From Subdoligranulum variabile (GTDB taxonomy: Bacteria; Bacillota; Clostridia; Oscillospirales; Ruminococcaceae), in assembly GCF_025152575.1 (NCBI RefSeq), contig NZ_CP102293.1, positions 2,542,001 to 2,606,000 on the forward strand: a stretch of 64,000 bases of DNA, read 5' to 3'. The translations under genes were made by a program, and so were the position numbers. Positions 1 to 9,923 of this stretch are shown here, in pieces. The notes under the pieces are model-generated. The model did no database searches. It was given only the letters and a program-made list of their open reading frames with translations, and was not told the origin of the DNA. Every line of letters starts with the position of its first letter. The stretch's first letter is position 1.

Positions 1-956
1 TGGAGGGAACGGGTCTGGATGTGCGCATCGCCTACCGGGATGACGGACGGCCCATCCACCTGCCGGAACTGAAAAATATCAAGCTGGTACCGCTCAAGGC
101 AGTCAAGTACTTTTACAACATGGTGGTGCTGCCGACCTATCTGCGGCGCAACCACGCCTTTTTTGTGGGGCTGGCCAGCGATATGCTCATGACCCGCCGC
201 AGCGTGGTGGTGCTGCATGATATCCGCCCCTTGGTGATGGATACCGACCGGGGCTTTTTCCGGTTTAAGTTCTGGGTGCATTGTCTGTCCACCAAATGGT
301 TTGCACAGAAGGTCTACACAGTCAGCGAGGATCAGCGCCGCCTGATCAGCGACAAACTGGGCATCCCCATGGACAGGATCGGCGTTACCTACAACGGCTG
401 GGAACATATGCGCAGTGTGGTGCCCGATGAAGGCGTTTTTGACAAACTGCCGGGTGTGAAAAAAGGAGCGTATTTTTACGCGCTGGGCAGTCTTGCCAAG
501 CACAAGAATTTCAAATGGATCCGGGAGGTTGCCCGCCGCAACCCCGACAAGACCTTTGTGGTGGCGGGCGGCAAGGATCTGCGCGCTTTCGGGGACGATG
601 CCGAGGCAAAGGACACCGCCAATGTTTTTTATCCTGGTTATGTCAGCGATGAGGAAAACGCTGCGCTGATGAAGCACTGCAAATTGTTCCTGCATCCGGC
701 GATCTTTGAAGGATTCGGAATTCCGCCGCTGGAAGCGTTGTCGCTGGGAGCTCCCATTGCGCTGGCCCGGGCCAGCTGCCTGCCGGAACTGTACGGCGAT
801 ACGGCGCGGTACTTTGATCCCTATGATTATGAGGTGGATCTGGACGCGCTGGCGGCTCAGCCGGTGGCGCCGCCCGACAAGGTACTGGAAAAGTACAGCT
901 GGGACAAAACGGCGGCCTTCTGGCTGGAACAGATCAAGAAGTACGCGGAGCAATAA
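1..956 (+). CDS. Glycosyltransferase family 4 (GT-B), 5' end outside window
   Basis: This is the C-terminal part of a GT4-type transferase that moves a sugar from a nucleotide donor to a growing cytoplasmic glycan. The frame is open to the left edge, and the GTG at 21 lies inside coding sequence, so the true start is upstream. The donor-binding Rossmann half is visible: a sugar-nucleotide loop (ALGSLAKHKNF), then the family E-x7-E motif in EGFGIPPLE followed by SLGAPI. It ends with TAA, and the next gene starts 24 bp later on the same strand. With glf downstream it probably builds a surface polysaccharide. The specific sugar cannot be told from sequence. Confidence 0.85.
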   Translation, partial: EGTGLDVRIAYRDDGRPIHLPELKNIKLVPLKAVKYFYNMVVLPTYLRRNHAFFVGLASDMLMTRRSVVVLHDIRPLVMDTDRGFFRFKFWVHCLSTKWFAQKVYTVSEDQRRLISDKLGIPMDRIGVTYNGWEHMRSVVPDEGVFDKLPGVKKGAYFYALGSLAKHKNFKWIREVARRNPDKTFVVAGGKDLRAFGDDAEAKDTANVFYPGYVSDEENAALMKHCKLFLHPAIFEGFGIPPLEALSLGAPIALARASCLPELYGDTARYFDPYDYEVDLDALAAQPVAPPDKVLEKYSWDKTAAFWLEQIKKYAEQ

Positions 957-980
957 TCTGTTTTGGATGTGAGAAAGAGT

Positions 981-2279
981 ATGGCAAAAAAACAACCATC
1001 CGGATGGCTGCAGGGGCTGATCCTGCTGTTGGCCGGGGCGGTAGTGGGATATCTTTTGCTGGTTCTGGTGTACTGTCTGCCGGTGGAACGGATGCAGCAG
1101 CATCTGGAAAGCTGCGTGGACGCTTTTGCCGATGGGCCCACCACACTGCTGAAGGATGATACCGGAATGTGGGTGGATTACCTGACGGACTCCATGATTC
1201 TGGCGGAAGCAGTGTACAAAGGGGAGGAATCTCCCTGGAATCAGGCCGCCGCTGTCTACAGTAATGCGATCAATGCGGAAGGGGAGGAAGCCTGGACGCT
1301 GCGCAAAGTGAAAGCGGCTCTGGAAGAAGAGCAGAACGGAGCCGCTTATGCACGGTATTGGCACGGCAACCTGGTATATCTCAAACCGCTGCTGTTTGTT
1401 TTCGATTACAAGGATATTCTCACGCTCAATATGCTGGCACAGCTGCTGCTGATGCTCTGGATCGCGCAGCTTCTGCTGAAAAGAAGTCGGGGATATCTGC
1501 TGCTTCCTATGGCACTGGCGTTTGGTATGCTGACACCGGTTGCCATGGCGTTATGCCTGCAGTATATGCCGTGCTTCTATGTTATGGCAATCGCCTGCGT
1601 GGTTGTGCTGCGGTATCCCGATTTTGTATGCCGCCATGCAGGGCTGTTTTTCCTGGCCATCGGTATGGCAACCTGTTACCTGGACTTCTTGACTTTCCCC
1701 CTTATCACGCTGGGGATTCCGCTGGTTTTGTATCTTCTGCTGGTGGGAAAGTCCTGGCGTGGTGGCGTGGTGGCGATCGTGCGCAGCAGCTTCTGCTGGG
1801 GCATCGGCTATGTGGCTTTCTGGGCCGAAAAGTGGATCATTGGTTCTCTGGTACTGGGAGAAAATCTCTTTGCGGATGCCTGGAACAGCCTGATGCTGCG
1901 TTCCTCCCACGAAACGGAGGGGCAGGAACTTACCTACGGTGCCACACTGCAGAATAATTTCAAGGGGTATGATCTCCGAATCTGGAAGGTTCTCTTTGGC
2001 TTGTTGCTGGCAGCACTGGTTTTCCTGATTGTGGTGAGGATCCTGCAAGGAAAAGGCTCCTTTGCCAAGGATGTGTCGATGCTTGTGCCTCTGTTACTGG
2101 TGGCTTGCATGCCGTTCGCATGGTATTTTGTGACGGTGAACCATTCTTACATCCACTACGGATACACCCATAAGGAGCTCATGATTACGGCGTGGGCACT
2201 CTCCTGCGCAGCGGCAGAACTGTATTGCCGCTGGCGAGGACAAGTCCCTGCCGTAAAGGAAAAAGGCGGAAACGGTTGA
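981..2279 (+). CDS. Polytopic membrane protein of the glycan cluster, function unknown
   Basis: The protein has 432 residues if translation starts at ATG 981; a TTG at 963 in the same frame is a poorer alternative. A first hydrophobic segment lies at about residues 12-34. An outer loop of about 90 residues follows, then eight to ten membrane segments with short loops. I do not recognise the family. Its place between a GT4 and another large membrane protein suggests a role in polysaccharide assembly or transport, such as polymerase or sugar transfer at the outer face. That is inference from context only. One base separates its stop from the next start. Confidence 0.6.
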   Translation: MAKKQPSGWLQGLILLLAGAVVGYLLLVLVYCLPVERMQQHLESCVDAFADGPTTLLKDDTGMWVDYLTDSMILAEAVYKGEESPWNQAAAVYSNAINAEGEEAWTLRKVKAALEEEQNGAAYARYWHGNLVYLKPLLFVFDYKDILTLNMLAQLLLMLWIAQLLLKRSRGYLLLPMALAFGMLTPVAMALCLQYMPCFYVMAIACVVVLRYPDFVCRHAGLFFLAIGMATCYLDFLTFPLITLGIPLVLYLLLVGKSWRGGVVAIVRSSFCWGIGYVAFWAEKWIIGSLVLGENLFADAWNSLMLRSSHETEGQELTYGATLQNNFKGYDLRIWKVLFGLLLAALVFLIVVRILQGKGSFAKDVSMLVPLLLVACMPFAWYFVTVNHSYIHYGYTHKELMITAWALSCAAAELYCRWRGQVPAVKEKGGNG

Positions 2280-2280
2280 C

Positions 2281-4680
2281 ATGATTTTATTCGCGATTCT
2301 CCTGACAATCGGGATCTCCCTGATATTCGGACTGCTGCCGGCCACCATCCAACGGCGCCGGGCGGCGGGCCGGGATTTCGGCTGGGCGGCCGGGATCTGG
2401 TTGGTTGTATGGGTGTACGCTCTGTGTGCCTATCATCGTCCCGGTCTTACCGTAGGATTTGACCTGTTCCGGTTGGCAGCCATTACGGCGATGACCGGCT
2501 GGGCGGGAATCTGCGCCGCCGGACTGCGGATCTTCGGGCACCGCGGCGCGCGGTATGTGCTGCCTCTGCTCGTTGTGCTGGCGGCCGGCGCGGAGTTGTT
2601 TGTCGGCAATGTGACCTATTTCAATACCCATAGCTATGAGCCGTTCCAGCTCATGGACTATCTGGATCCCAATGTCAATGTGGGGCGGGGCAACGGTACC
2701 TATACCCTGGACGAGGACCGCACCTATCTGCGGTTCCTGGAAGTGGGTCAGCCCATCTACAATCTGCATCTGGATAACCTTACCAATGACGATACCGACC
2801 CGCTGCATGCAGACAGTACCTTTACCCTGACCATCGAGGGAACGGATGAAGCCAACGGGGCGCTGATCCGTTTCGGCAGCTGGGAGGTGGCACCGCAGGC
2901 CGGACGCACCCACACCATCAGCCTGGATCTGACCGGCCGTGTGGGAACCCTGACCCTGCAGGCCAGTGGATACAGCAGCGATCATGCCCAGTATCCGGTT
3001 GCCTTTACGGTGACCGGCATCACAGCCAACATGCCGCGGCCGCTGCAGTTGTCTCTGCTGCGTTTTGTCGTGCTGTGGATGATCTTCGGTGCGTTGTATC
3101 TGCTGCGACCCGGCAGCGGTTTGTGGCAGCGGCGGTGGCTGGCCGGCAATGTCTGTGACCGTGCGGCGGCAGTGGTGCTGGGGTTGATCCTGGCAGGATT
3201 TGTGGTGGTTGTGCCCTTCTGGCAGCCTGGCAATACCGGCCTGGCTACCGCCACCTACAATACGGCCTACTGGGACGGGGAGAGCACAGTCAGCTTTGTC
3301 TACCAGCAATACGGAGCGCTGGCCCACAGCTTGCTCAACGGACGCCTGGATCTGGAGGAAGATCCCCCTGCCGCACTGGTGGAGATGGAAAACCCCTATG
3401 ATGCTGCGGCCCGGGATGCCCTGCAGATCCAGGGGGGACGCTGGGACCATGCTTTTTACAACGGCCGGTATTATGTCTATTTCGGCATCGTACCCTGTCT
3501 TTTGTTCCAGCTGCCTTTTGAAGCCATCACCGGAATTCAGAATCTGGCCTATGCCCCGTGTATGGTGATTCTGGGGCTTGTGTTTTTGCTCAGCTGTTTT
3601 GGTGTGCTGAGTCAAGTGGTACGGCGCTGGTTTCCCCAGGCTTCTACCGCGGCCTATCTTATCTGTGTAGCCGCACTGGTGCTGGGCAGCCAGCTGTACT
3701 CCCTTCTGGTACGACCCTATATCTACGAATATACCATCGTGTGCGGTGCGGCCCTGCTGATGCTGGGATTGTGGCTCTGGTTCGCAGCAGCGGCTACGCC
3801 GGTATCCCGCGGCGGGTTGCTGACGCTTCGGCTGACCCTGGGCAGCCTGTGCGTGGCGTTGGTGGCCGGCTGCCGCCCCCAGATGGAGGTATTTGCCCTG
3901 CTGGCGTTGCCTATTTTCTGGAATCGCTATATTGCCCGCAGACGGCTTCACAGTGGCGCCGGCGTGCGGGAGGCGGTGGCCTTTCTGCTGCCGGTGCTGG
4001 TCGTGGCAGCGGGGCTGATGTGGTACAATTACGCCCGCTTTGAGTCGCCCTTTGATTTTGGTGCGAACTATAATATTACCGGGAATGATATGACCAAGCG
4101 CGGTTTCAATGTGGTGCGCATCGGTCCGGCAATCTTCACAAGCCTGCTGGATCTGCCGCGGCTGAAGAGCGTGTTCCCCTATCTGCAGGAGACAGATGTG
4201 ACCACTAATGCGGTCATCCGTACCATCAGCGAAAAGTTCTGCGGCGGCATGCTGGGGGCTACTCCCTTCACCTGGGCGCTGTTGCTTCCGGTGATCCCGT
4301 TGGCCCGGCGCGGCCTGCACCGGCGCCGGGGGGCGGCGGCTGTTGTTTACGGCTCGGTGGCGGCGATGCTGCTGATCACGGTGCTGGATTGTCAGATGGC
4401 AGGGGTGCTCTACCGGTATTTGATGGATTACAGCCCGGTATTGCTGCTGGGGGCAGCCCTTTGCTGGCTGCTGGCCGAAACAACGCTGGCCCGGCGGGCT
4501 GACGGCGGGGAGAACCTGGCTGTTTCCCTGCTGCCGGTACTGCGCATCGGTATGGCGGCGACGCTGGCATGGAGTGTATTCTATCGTTTCTGCACATTGT
4601 TTGCGATGGAACCCTGGCTGCAGGGAATGAATCCGTCGCTGTATTATACGGTGAACCGGCTGGTTCAGTTCTGGATGTAA
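2281..4680 (+). CDS. Large membrane protein with extracytoplasmic domain, glycan cluster
   Basis: This 799-residue protein has an N-terminal membrane block (residues 1-110), an extracytoplasmic beta-rich domain (about 115-250, with many Thr/Asp/Gly), then a long polytopic C-terminal half (about 255-790). The architecture resembles GT39/GT-C-like lipid-linked sugar transferases or polysaccharide modification proteins, but I can point to no diagnostic catalytic motif. An acidic stretch follows the TM near residue 330 (WDGESTVSFVYQQYG), as is common in outer-face loops of GT-C enzymes. It sits in a tight operon with the flanking genes. Function beyond envelope glycan assembly is not supported. 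Confidence 0.6.
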   Translation: MILFAILLTIGISLIFGLLPATIQRRRAAGRDFGWAAGIWLVVWVYALCAYHRPGLTVGFDLFRLAAITAMTGWAGICAAGLRIFGHRGARYVLPLLVVLAAGAELFVGNVTYFNTHSYEPFQLMDYLDPNVNVGRGNGTYTLDEDRTYLRFLEVGQPIYNLHLDNLTNDDTDPLHADSTFTLTIEGTDEANGALIRFGSWEVAPQAGRTHTISLDLTGRVGTLTLQASGYSSDHAQYPVAFTVTGITANMPRPLQLSLLRFVVLWMIFGALYLLRPGSGLWQRRWLAGNVCDRAAAVVLGLILAGFVVVVPFWQPGNTGLATATYNTAYWDGESTVSFVYQQYGALAHSLLNGRLDLEEDPPAALVEMENPYDAAARDALQIQGGRWDHAFYNGRYYVYFGIVPCLLFQLPFEAITGIQNLAYAPCMVILGLVFLLSCFGVLSQVVRRWFPQASTAAYLICVAALVLGSQLYSLLVRPYIYEYTIVCGAALLMLGLWLWFAAAATPVSRGGLLTLRLTLGSLCVALVAGCRPQMEVFALLALPIFWNRYIARRRLHSGAGVREAVAFLLPVLVVAAGLMWYNYARFESPFDFGANYNITGNDMTKRGFNVVRIGPAIFTSLLDLPRLKSVFPYLQETDVTTNAVIRTISEKFCGGMLGATPFTWALLLPVIPLARRGLHRRRGAAAVVYGSVAAMLLITVLDCQMAGVLYRYLMDYSPVLLLGAALCWLLAETTLARRADGGENLAVSLLPVLRIGMAATLAWSVFYRFCTLFAMEPWLQGMNPSLYYTVNRLVQFWM

Positions 4681-4706
4681 AGGCAAGAAAGAGAGGTCCG
4701 CGTTTT

Positions 4707-5645
4707 ATGGACAAAATTGCTGTTTTGATTCCCTGTTACAACGAGGCCAAAACGGTGGAAAAGGTCGTCACGGATTTCCGGCGGGTGCTGCCGGAGGCAA
4801 CGGTCTACGTTTATGATAACAACTCGACCGACGGGACGGCAGAGCTGGCCGCAGCAGCCGGTGCGGTGGTGCGGCATGAATATCAGCAGGGCAAGGGCAA
4901 CGTGATGCGCCGGATGTTCCGGGAAATCGATGCCGAAGCCTATGTGCTGGTGGACGGTGATGACACTTATCCTGCGGAGGCCGCCCCTGAGATGGTGCGT
5001 GCTGTCACCGAGCGGCAGGCGGATATGGTGGTGGGTGATCGTCTGTCCAGCACCTACTACACCCAGAACAAGCGTCCGTTCCACAATTTCGGCAATGATC
5101 TGGTACGTTTTTGTACCAACAACCTGTTCGGCGGTAAAATCAAGGACATCATGACAGGTTACCGCGCCTTCAGCTTCCAGTTCGTCAAGACCTATCCGGT
5201 ACTGTCCCGCGGCTTTGAGATCGAGACCGAGATGACTATTCATGCCCTGCAGCGCAACATGCAGGTGGACAACGTGGTCATCGAATACCGCGACCGTCCC
5301 GAAGGATCTGAAAGCAAGCTCAACACCTATTCCGACGGGTTCAAAGTTCTGGGGACCATCCTGCGCCTGTTCAAAAACTATCGCCCCTTTGCGTTTTTCG
5401 GCGTGCTGGCGGCGGTGCTGGCGGTGTTCGGCGTAGGGTTTATGATCCCGGTCCTCAATGAATATTTCCACACCGGCCTGGTCCCGCGGTTCCCCACGCT
5501 CATCGTGTGCTGCTTTGTGCTGGTGGCGGCGCTGCTGTTGTTTGTGTCGGGCGTCATTCTCTCGAGTCAGCTGGCGAAAGATGCCCGCGATTTTGAATTC
5601 CAGCTTCAGACCGTGCAGCATTGGCAGAGCACGGCCCGGGAATGA
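4707..5645 (+). CDS. Membrane-anchored GT2 glycosyltransferase (dolichol-phosphate-mannose synthase/ArnC type)
   Basis: This 312-residue GT-A enzyme begins MDKIAVLIPCYNEAKTVEKV, the classic GT2 start. It has the nucleotide/metal motif DGDDTYP near residue 85 and MTGYRAFS plus GFEIETEM further on, as in polyprenyl-phosphate glycosyltransferases. Two C-terminal membrane segments (about 230-290) anchor it. Such enzymes charge undecaprenyl phosphate with a sugar for outer-face transfer, which fits the neighbouring large membrane proteins. I chose ATG 4707 because the GT2 fold starts exactly there; the frame runs further upstream with no family sequence. The stop overlaps the next start by four bases (ATGA). 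Confidence 0.85.
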   Translation: MDKIAVLIPCYNEAKTVEKVVTDFRRVLPEATVYVYDNNSTDGTAELAAAAGAVVRHEYQQGKGNVMRRMFREIDAEAYVLVDGDDTYPAEAAPEMVRAVTERQADMVVGDRLSSTYYTQNKRPFHNFGNDLVRFCTNNLFGGKIKDIMTGYRAFSFQFVKTYPVLSRGFEIETEMTIHALQRNMQVDNVVIEYRDRPEGSESKLNTYSDGFKVLGTILRLFKNYRPFAFFGVLAAVLAVFGVGFMIPVLNEYFHTGLVPRFPTLIVCCFVLVAALLLFVSGVILSSQLAKDARDFEFQLQTVQHWQSTARE

Positions 5646-7966
5646 ATACCACCGCCCGCACCCGGGCATTCCTGAAAATTCATCCGCTGTTCGGGGCGGT
5701 ATTTCTTGTAGAGCTGCTGTTTCTGGCCGCGATGCTGGCCGGATCCCTGCGGCCGCTGGCGGAGATCTCCATCCCGCTGGAAGAAATGACGCAGCAGGAG
5801 GACGGCAGCGCAGTCTCTCAGCCCATGACGCTGTCCGCCGGCGGATACCGGGTCACGGTTCAGTATCAGGCATTTTATCCGGAAGAGCCGGAACGTACCG
5901 ACGCACAACCGGTGGCGACCCTGCGTTTCGCTTCCTCCCGAAATCCGGCGGCGCTGCAAAGCGACACCATTACTCTCACGGATACCTTTTCCACCGTAAC
6001 GGCACGGCTCTGGATCGGCACGGCTTCCACGGTGAACGATCTGACGCTGACCCTAGCCGAGACTCCGGCCGAAGGACAGACAGTGGAACTGCAAAGCGTT
6101 ACCCTGACGGAACAGCCGGTTTGGCGGGTGACCTCCCTGCTCGGTTGGCTGCTTCTCTTTGCGGTTGTGGATCTGTTGCTGAGCGTGTTGTTTTTGGGGC
6201 AGGCGCCCCGTGCGCCGCGCTGCGGTTGGGGCGTGGTTTTGTTGCTGGCCGGCGGTATTGTGGTGGCCAGTCTGCCGTACTGTGCGGATTTTCTGTATAC
6301 CGGACATGATCTTCGGTTCCATTGTTACCGCATCTGGGCGGCAGCGCAGGCCATTGCCGACGGTCAGTTCCCGGTGCGGATTTTTACCGATGGGTTTAAC
6401 GGATACGGCGCGGCGACGCCCCTGTATTACTGCGATCTGTTTCTGTATGTTCCGGCACTTTTGTATAATGCCTTCCTGCCGCTGCAGACCTGTTACCAGA
6501 TCTATGTGCTGCTTGTCAATGCTGCCACGATGCTGGCCGCTTATTACAGCTTTGCGCGCATTGGTGGGAATCGTCTGTACGGTGCGGTGGCCGCCTTTGT
6601 CTACACACTGTGCGCCTACCGCCTGACCAATATGCTGCTGCGGGGAGCGGTAGGGGAGTATACCGCCATGATCTTCCTGCCTCTGGTGGCGTTGGGAGCC
6701 TGGGCCATCGCACGGCAGGACCGTCCGCAGGCCCGGGACTGGCTGCCGCTGGCTTTGGGCATGGCGGGGCTGGTACAGAGCCATCTGCTTACCACCGAAC
6801 TGGCGGGCCTGTTTTTGGCGCTGTTCTGGATCTGCAATCTGCAGGTCATGTTCCGTCCGGCCCGGTTGCTGGCGGCCTGCAAGGCGGTGGTGGCTGCGGC
6901 AGGCCTGACTGCCTGGTATCTGCTGCCCTGCATGGATACGCTGCGCAACCAGAAAGTTATGATCAGCGACGTGCACCCGGCACCGCTGCAGTCCACGGGA
7001 ACCTATCTGATCCAGCTGTTGGGCTTCTTCGGCTTTGCAGGCGGCGGCTCAGGGGAAGGAACCACCGGCGACATGCCTCTGACCCTGGGCCTGGCGGGCG
7101 GTCTGGTGCTTGTGTTGGCACTGTGGTGCTGCCTGCAGCGTGCCCGCTGGCAATATACGCAGGAAACCAACCGGCAATGGTTGGGGCTGCGCGGCAGTCT
7201 TGCCCTGTGCCTGCTGGCCATGTGGCTGTCTACCACGCTGTTTCCCTGGGATTGGCTGACCAACAAACTGCCGCAGAAGGTGATTGACATTCTGCTCAAG
7301 CCCCAGTTCAGCTGGCGGTATCTGGCCATTGCGGCGGTACTCATCGGAGTGGTCGCGGTGCTGGCGCTGGATCTGGCAGAATCTGTGGCACCGCGCCTGG
7401 CCCGGGGAACTGCCATCGCTCTGGTGGCGGCAACCCTGATGTATGTGGGTGTGTTTTACAGCGATTATGCATATCGGCAGGGGACGATGACGCTTATCAG
7501 TACCGAAACCGTCACCGACTTTCCCTATGAAACGATGGGCTACGATTATCTGCCGGCAGGGGCGGACTTTTCCACCTTTGCCCGGGTGGAAGCCACCACC
7601 CGGGATGCGGACGTATCGGCAGCCTGGCAGGGAAAGGGTATGGTTCAGTGCCGGAATGACTCCGGACAGACGGCCGACGTGGATCTGCCGCTGCTGGCCT
7701 ACCGGTATTATACGGCGACGGATGCGGCTACCGGCACGGTCCTGCCGCTGACCGAAAATGAGCAGCATTGCCTGCGGGTCACTTTACCGGCAGGGTACAG
7801 CGGCACCGTGCAGGTGCGCTATACACCGCCGGTGGCCTGGCATATTGCCGAGGCTGTCACCCTGGTGACGGCACTGGGCCTGCTTGGCTGGGCGGTGCAG
7901 TCTCTGCGCCGCAGGCGGCAGCCCTTGCGCAAGAAAACAGTTGAGGAGGAAAAAGTTTATGTATGA
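5642..7966 (+). CDS. Polytopic membrane protein, YfhO/6-pyruvoyl-tetrahydropterin-synthase-related type
   Basis: This 774-residue protein has an N-terminal TM (about 15-40), an outer-face beta domain (about 40-165), roughly 12 membrane segments (170-620) and a C-terminal outer domain closed by a last TM and an Arg/Lys tail. The membrane core contains HDLRFHCYRIW and RLTNMLLRGAVGEYTA. The pattern is typical of the large YfhO-like or 6-PTPS-related membrane proteins found beside GT2 enzymes in Firmicutes, which are thought to use lipid-linked sugars. The call rests on architecture and context. It overlaps the GT2 gene by 4 bp and glf by 8 bp, so the three are translationally coupled. Confidence 0.65.
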   Translation: MNTTARTRAFLKIHPLFGAVFLVELLFLAAMLAGSLRPLAEISIPLEEMTQQEDGSAVSQPMTLSAGGYRVTVQYQAFYPEEPERTDAQPVATLRFASSRNPAALQSDTITLTDTFSTVTARLWIGTASTVNDLTLTLAETPAEGQTVELQSVTLTEQPVWRVTSLLGWLLLFAVVDLLLSVLFLGQAPRAPRCGWGVVLLLAGGIVVASLPYCADFLYTGHDLRFHCYRIWAAAQAIADGQFPVRIFTDGFNGYGAATPLYYCDLFLYVPALLYNAFLPLQTCYQIYVLLVNAATMLAAYYSFARIGGNRLYGAVAAFVYTLCAYRLTNMLLRGAVGEYTAMIFLPLVALGAWAIARQDRPQARDWLPLALGMAGLVQSHLLTTELAGLFLALFWICNLQVMFRPARLLAACKAVVAAAGLTAWYLLPCMDTLRNQKVMISDVHPAPLQSTGTYLIQLLGFFGFAGGGSGEGTTGDMPLTLGLAGGLVLVLALWCCLQRARWQYTQETNRQWLGLRGSLALCLLAMWLSTTLFPWDWLTNKLPQKVIDILLKPQFSWRYLAIAAVLIGVVAVLALDLAESVAPRLARGTAIALVAATLMYVGVFYSDYAYRQGTMTLISTETVTDFPYETMGYDYLPAGADFSTFARVEATTRDADVSAAWQGKGMVQCRNDSGQTADVDLPLLAYRYYTATDAATGTVLPLTENEQHCLRVTLPAGYSGTVQVRYTPPVAWHIAEAVTLVTALGLLGWAVQSLRRRRQPLRKKTVEEEKVYV

Positions 7967-9065
7967 TTATCTGATTGTTGGCGCTGGACTTTTCGGCGCT
8001 GTGTTCGCCCATGAAGCTACTGCGGCAGGCAAGCGCTGCCTGGTCATCGACAAGCGGGACCATATTGCCGGCAACATTTATACCGAGGATAGGGAAGGCA
8101 TTGCTGTGCACCGCTACGGTGCCCATATTTTCCACACCAACAACAAGGAGGTGTGGGACTATGTGAATCGGTTTGCCACCTTCAACCGGTACACCAACTC
8201 CCCGGTGGCAAACTACAAGGGTGAGTTGTACAACATGCCCTTCAATATGAACACCTTCAACAAAATGTGGGGGGTGATCACCCCGGCGGAAGCGCAGGCC
8301 AAGATCGAGGAACAGCGAGCTGCGCACTACACCGAGCATCCCCGGAATCTTGAGGAGCAGGCCATCAACCTGGTGGGCATGGATATCTACGAAAAGCTCA
8401 TCAAAGGGTATACCGAGAAACAGTGGGGACGTCCCTGCACGGCTCTGCCGGCGTTCATCATCAAGCGGCTGCCGGTGCGCTTCACCTTCGACAACAACTA
8501 TTTCAACGCCCTCTATCAAGGCATCCCCAACGAGGGATATACAGCGCTGGTCGTCAATCTGCTGGACGGCATTGAGGTCCGCCTGAACACCGATTATCTC
8601 GCCGACCGGTCCGCCCTGGATGCGCTGGCCAAAAAAGTAGTCTACACCGGTCCCATCGACGCCTACTTCGATTACAAGCTGGGGGCCTTGCAGTACCGCA
8701 GCGTCCGGTTTGAGACCGAAACGCTGGATATGCCCAACTACCAGGGCAATGCGGTGGTAAACTATACCGATTCCGAGACCCCTTATACCCGCATCATCGA
8801 GCACAAGCATTTTGTGTTCGGCTCCACCGAACCGGGCACCAAGACCGTCATCAGCCGGGAATATTCTGCTGAGTGGAAGCCTGGCGACGAGCCCTACTAC
8901 CCGGTCAACGATGAAGAAAACGGGGCCCTGTATGCCCGTTACAAGGAGCTGGCCGACGCCCAGCCCAATGTACTGTTCGGCGGGCGCCTGGGCGAGTACA
9001 AGTACTACGATATGGACCGCGTCATCGAAGTGGCGCTGGACCGTGTGCGGGCTGAACTGGCCTGA
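7959..9065 (+). CDS. glf: UDP-galactopyranose mutase
   Basis: This 368-residue FAD enzyme interconverts UDP-galactopyranose and UDP-galactofuranose, the donor for galactofuranose in surface glycans. The FAD-binding fold opens the protein (DYLIVGAGLFGAVFA). The family motifs GAHIFHTNN, TEKQWG and a C-terminal GRLGEYKYYDMD (flavin-binding end) are present, and the length is normal. The start is ATG 7959 after GAGGAG. The frame extends 25 codons upstream without homologous sequence, and the start overlaps the previous gene's end. It is the last gene of the glycan operon, followed by a terminator, and implies that the polymer made here contains galactofuranose. Confidence 0.95.
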   Translation: MYDYLIVGAGLFGAVFAHEATAAGKRCLVIDKRDHIAGNIYTEDREGIAVHRYGAHIFHTNNKEVWDYVNRFATFNRYTNSPVANYKGELYNMPFNMNTFNKMWGVITPAEAQAKIEEQRAAHYTEHPRNLEEQAINLVGMDIYEKLIKGYTEKQWGRPCTALPAFIIKRLPVRFTFDNNYFNALYQGIPNEGYTALVVNLLDGIEVRLNTDYLADRSALDALAKKVVYTGPIDAYFDYKLGALQYRSVRFETETLDMPNYQGNAVVNYTDSETPYTRIIEHKHFVFGSTEPGTKTVISREYSAEWKPGDEPYYPVNDEENGALYARYKELADAQPNVLFGGRLGEYKYYDMDRVIEVALDRVRAELA

Positions 9066-9070
9066 TGCAA

Positions 9071-9115
9071 AAAAATACCGCAGAGCCGCCGGAGGGCGGA
9101 CCTGCGGTATTTTTG
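9071..9115 (+). terminator. Rho-independent terminator after glf
   Basis: A 13-bp stem (9071-9083 with 9102-9114) encloses a GC-rich loop that is itself partly paired, and ends in a T run. It lies six bases past the glf stop and closes the glycan operon. Confidence 0.85.
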
Positions 9116-9138
9116 CTGATGGCCGGCGGGTGGCCGCC

Positions 9139-9167
9139 TTGCTTTTTAAGCGGTGATAAGCTATAAT
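9139..9167 (+). promoter_or_regulatory. Sigma-A promoter for rpe operon
   Basis: TTGCTT (9139-9144) and TATAAT (9162-9167) are separated by 17 bp. They lie downstream of the glf terminator and about 75 bp upstream of rpe. Confidence 0.7.
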
Positions 9168-9240
9168 AATCTAGTATATCGCTGTGCGGAATGATGGCAC
9201 AGGCGATTGTGGGAAAGATAGACAAAGGGAGAAACTTTCT

Positions 9241-9897
9241 ATGACCAAAATTGCCGCTTCGATCCTGTCGGCTGACTTTGCCAACCTGCAGCATGACTGT
9301 ACGCGCCTGCTGCAGGAGGGCGCAGATCTGTTGCATATCGACGTGATGGACGGCCACTTTGTGCCCAACATCAGTTACGGTGCGCCGGTTCTGCAGTGTC
9401 TGCACAAGGCGCTGCCCGATGCCTACTATGACGTCCACCTGATGATCAGCGATCCCGCCCGCTATGCGGCGGATTTCGCCAAAGCGGGGGCCGGGCTCAT
9501 CACCTTCCATCTGGAAGCGGTGCCTGATACGGCGGAAGAAGTCATTGCCGCCATCCGGGCCACCGGCTGCCAGGTGGGCATCAGCATCCGGCCAGGTACG
9601 CCGGTGGAAGCTGCTTTCCCCTATCTGGGGGTTGTGGACCTGATTCTGGTAATGAGTGTGGAGCCTGGATTCGGCGGACAGAAATTTCTGCCCGGTACCC
9701 CCCAGCGGCTGGCTGCCCTGGATGCCGAGCGCAAACGCAGGGGCTGCGCCACGATCCTGGAGGTGGACGGCGGTATCAATGCCGAGACCGGACCGCTGTG
9801 CGTCCAGGCAGGAGCGGACTGGCTGGTCGCCGGCAGTTCGCTGTTCCATGCCGCGGATCCGGCAGCCGTGGTACGCCTGCTCCACGGACAAGCCTGA
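9241..9897 (+). CDS. rpe: Ribulose-phosphate 3-epimerase
   Basis: This 218-residue TIM-barrel metalloenzyme interconverts ribulose-5-phosphate and xylulose-5-phosphate in the pentose phosphate pathway. The family features are present: ASILSADF near the N-terminus, HIDVMDGHFVPN (metal-binding His and Asp), DVHLMI, MSVEPGFGGQKF, and EVDGGIN (second catalytic Asp). The start at ATG 9241 follows AAAGGGAGAAA; the upstream in-frame stretch is non-homologous. It heads a run of closely spaced plus-strand genes that continues into the Rnf-like subunits. Confidence 0.95.
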   Translation: MTKIAASILSADFANLQHDCTRLLQEGADLLHIDVMDGHFVPNISYGAPVLQCLHKALPDAYYDVHLMISDPARYAADFAKAGAGLITFHLEAVPDTAEEVIAAIRATGCQVGISIRPGTPVEAAFPYLGVVDLILVMSVEPGFGGQKFLPGTPQRLAALDAERKRRGCATILEVDGGINAETGPLCVQAGADWLVAGSSLFHAADPAAVVRLLHGQA

Positions 9898-9923
9898 ACG
9901 AACCAAAGGAGATACCAAATCCC

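Noticed and set aside
2287..4686. 799-codon open frame antisense to the large membrane protein gene
   Set aside because: Its sequence is Gln/His/Arg-rich without hydrophobic segments or motifs. It mirrors the codon positions of the sense gene, the usual artefact in GC-rich DNA.
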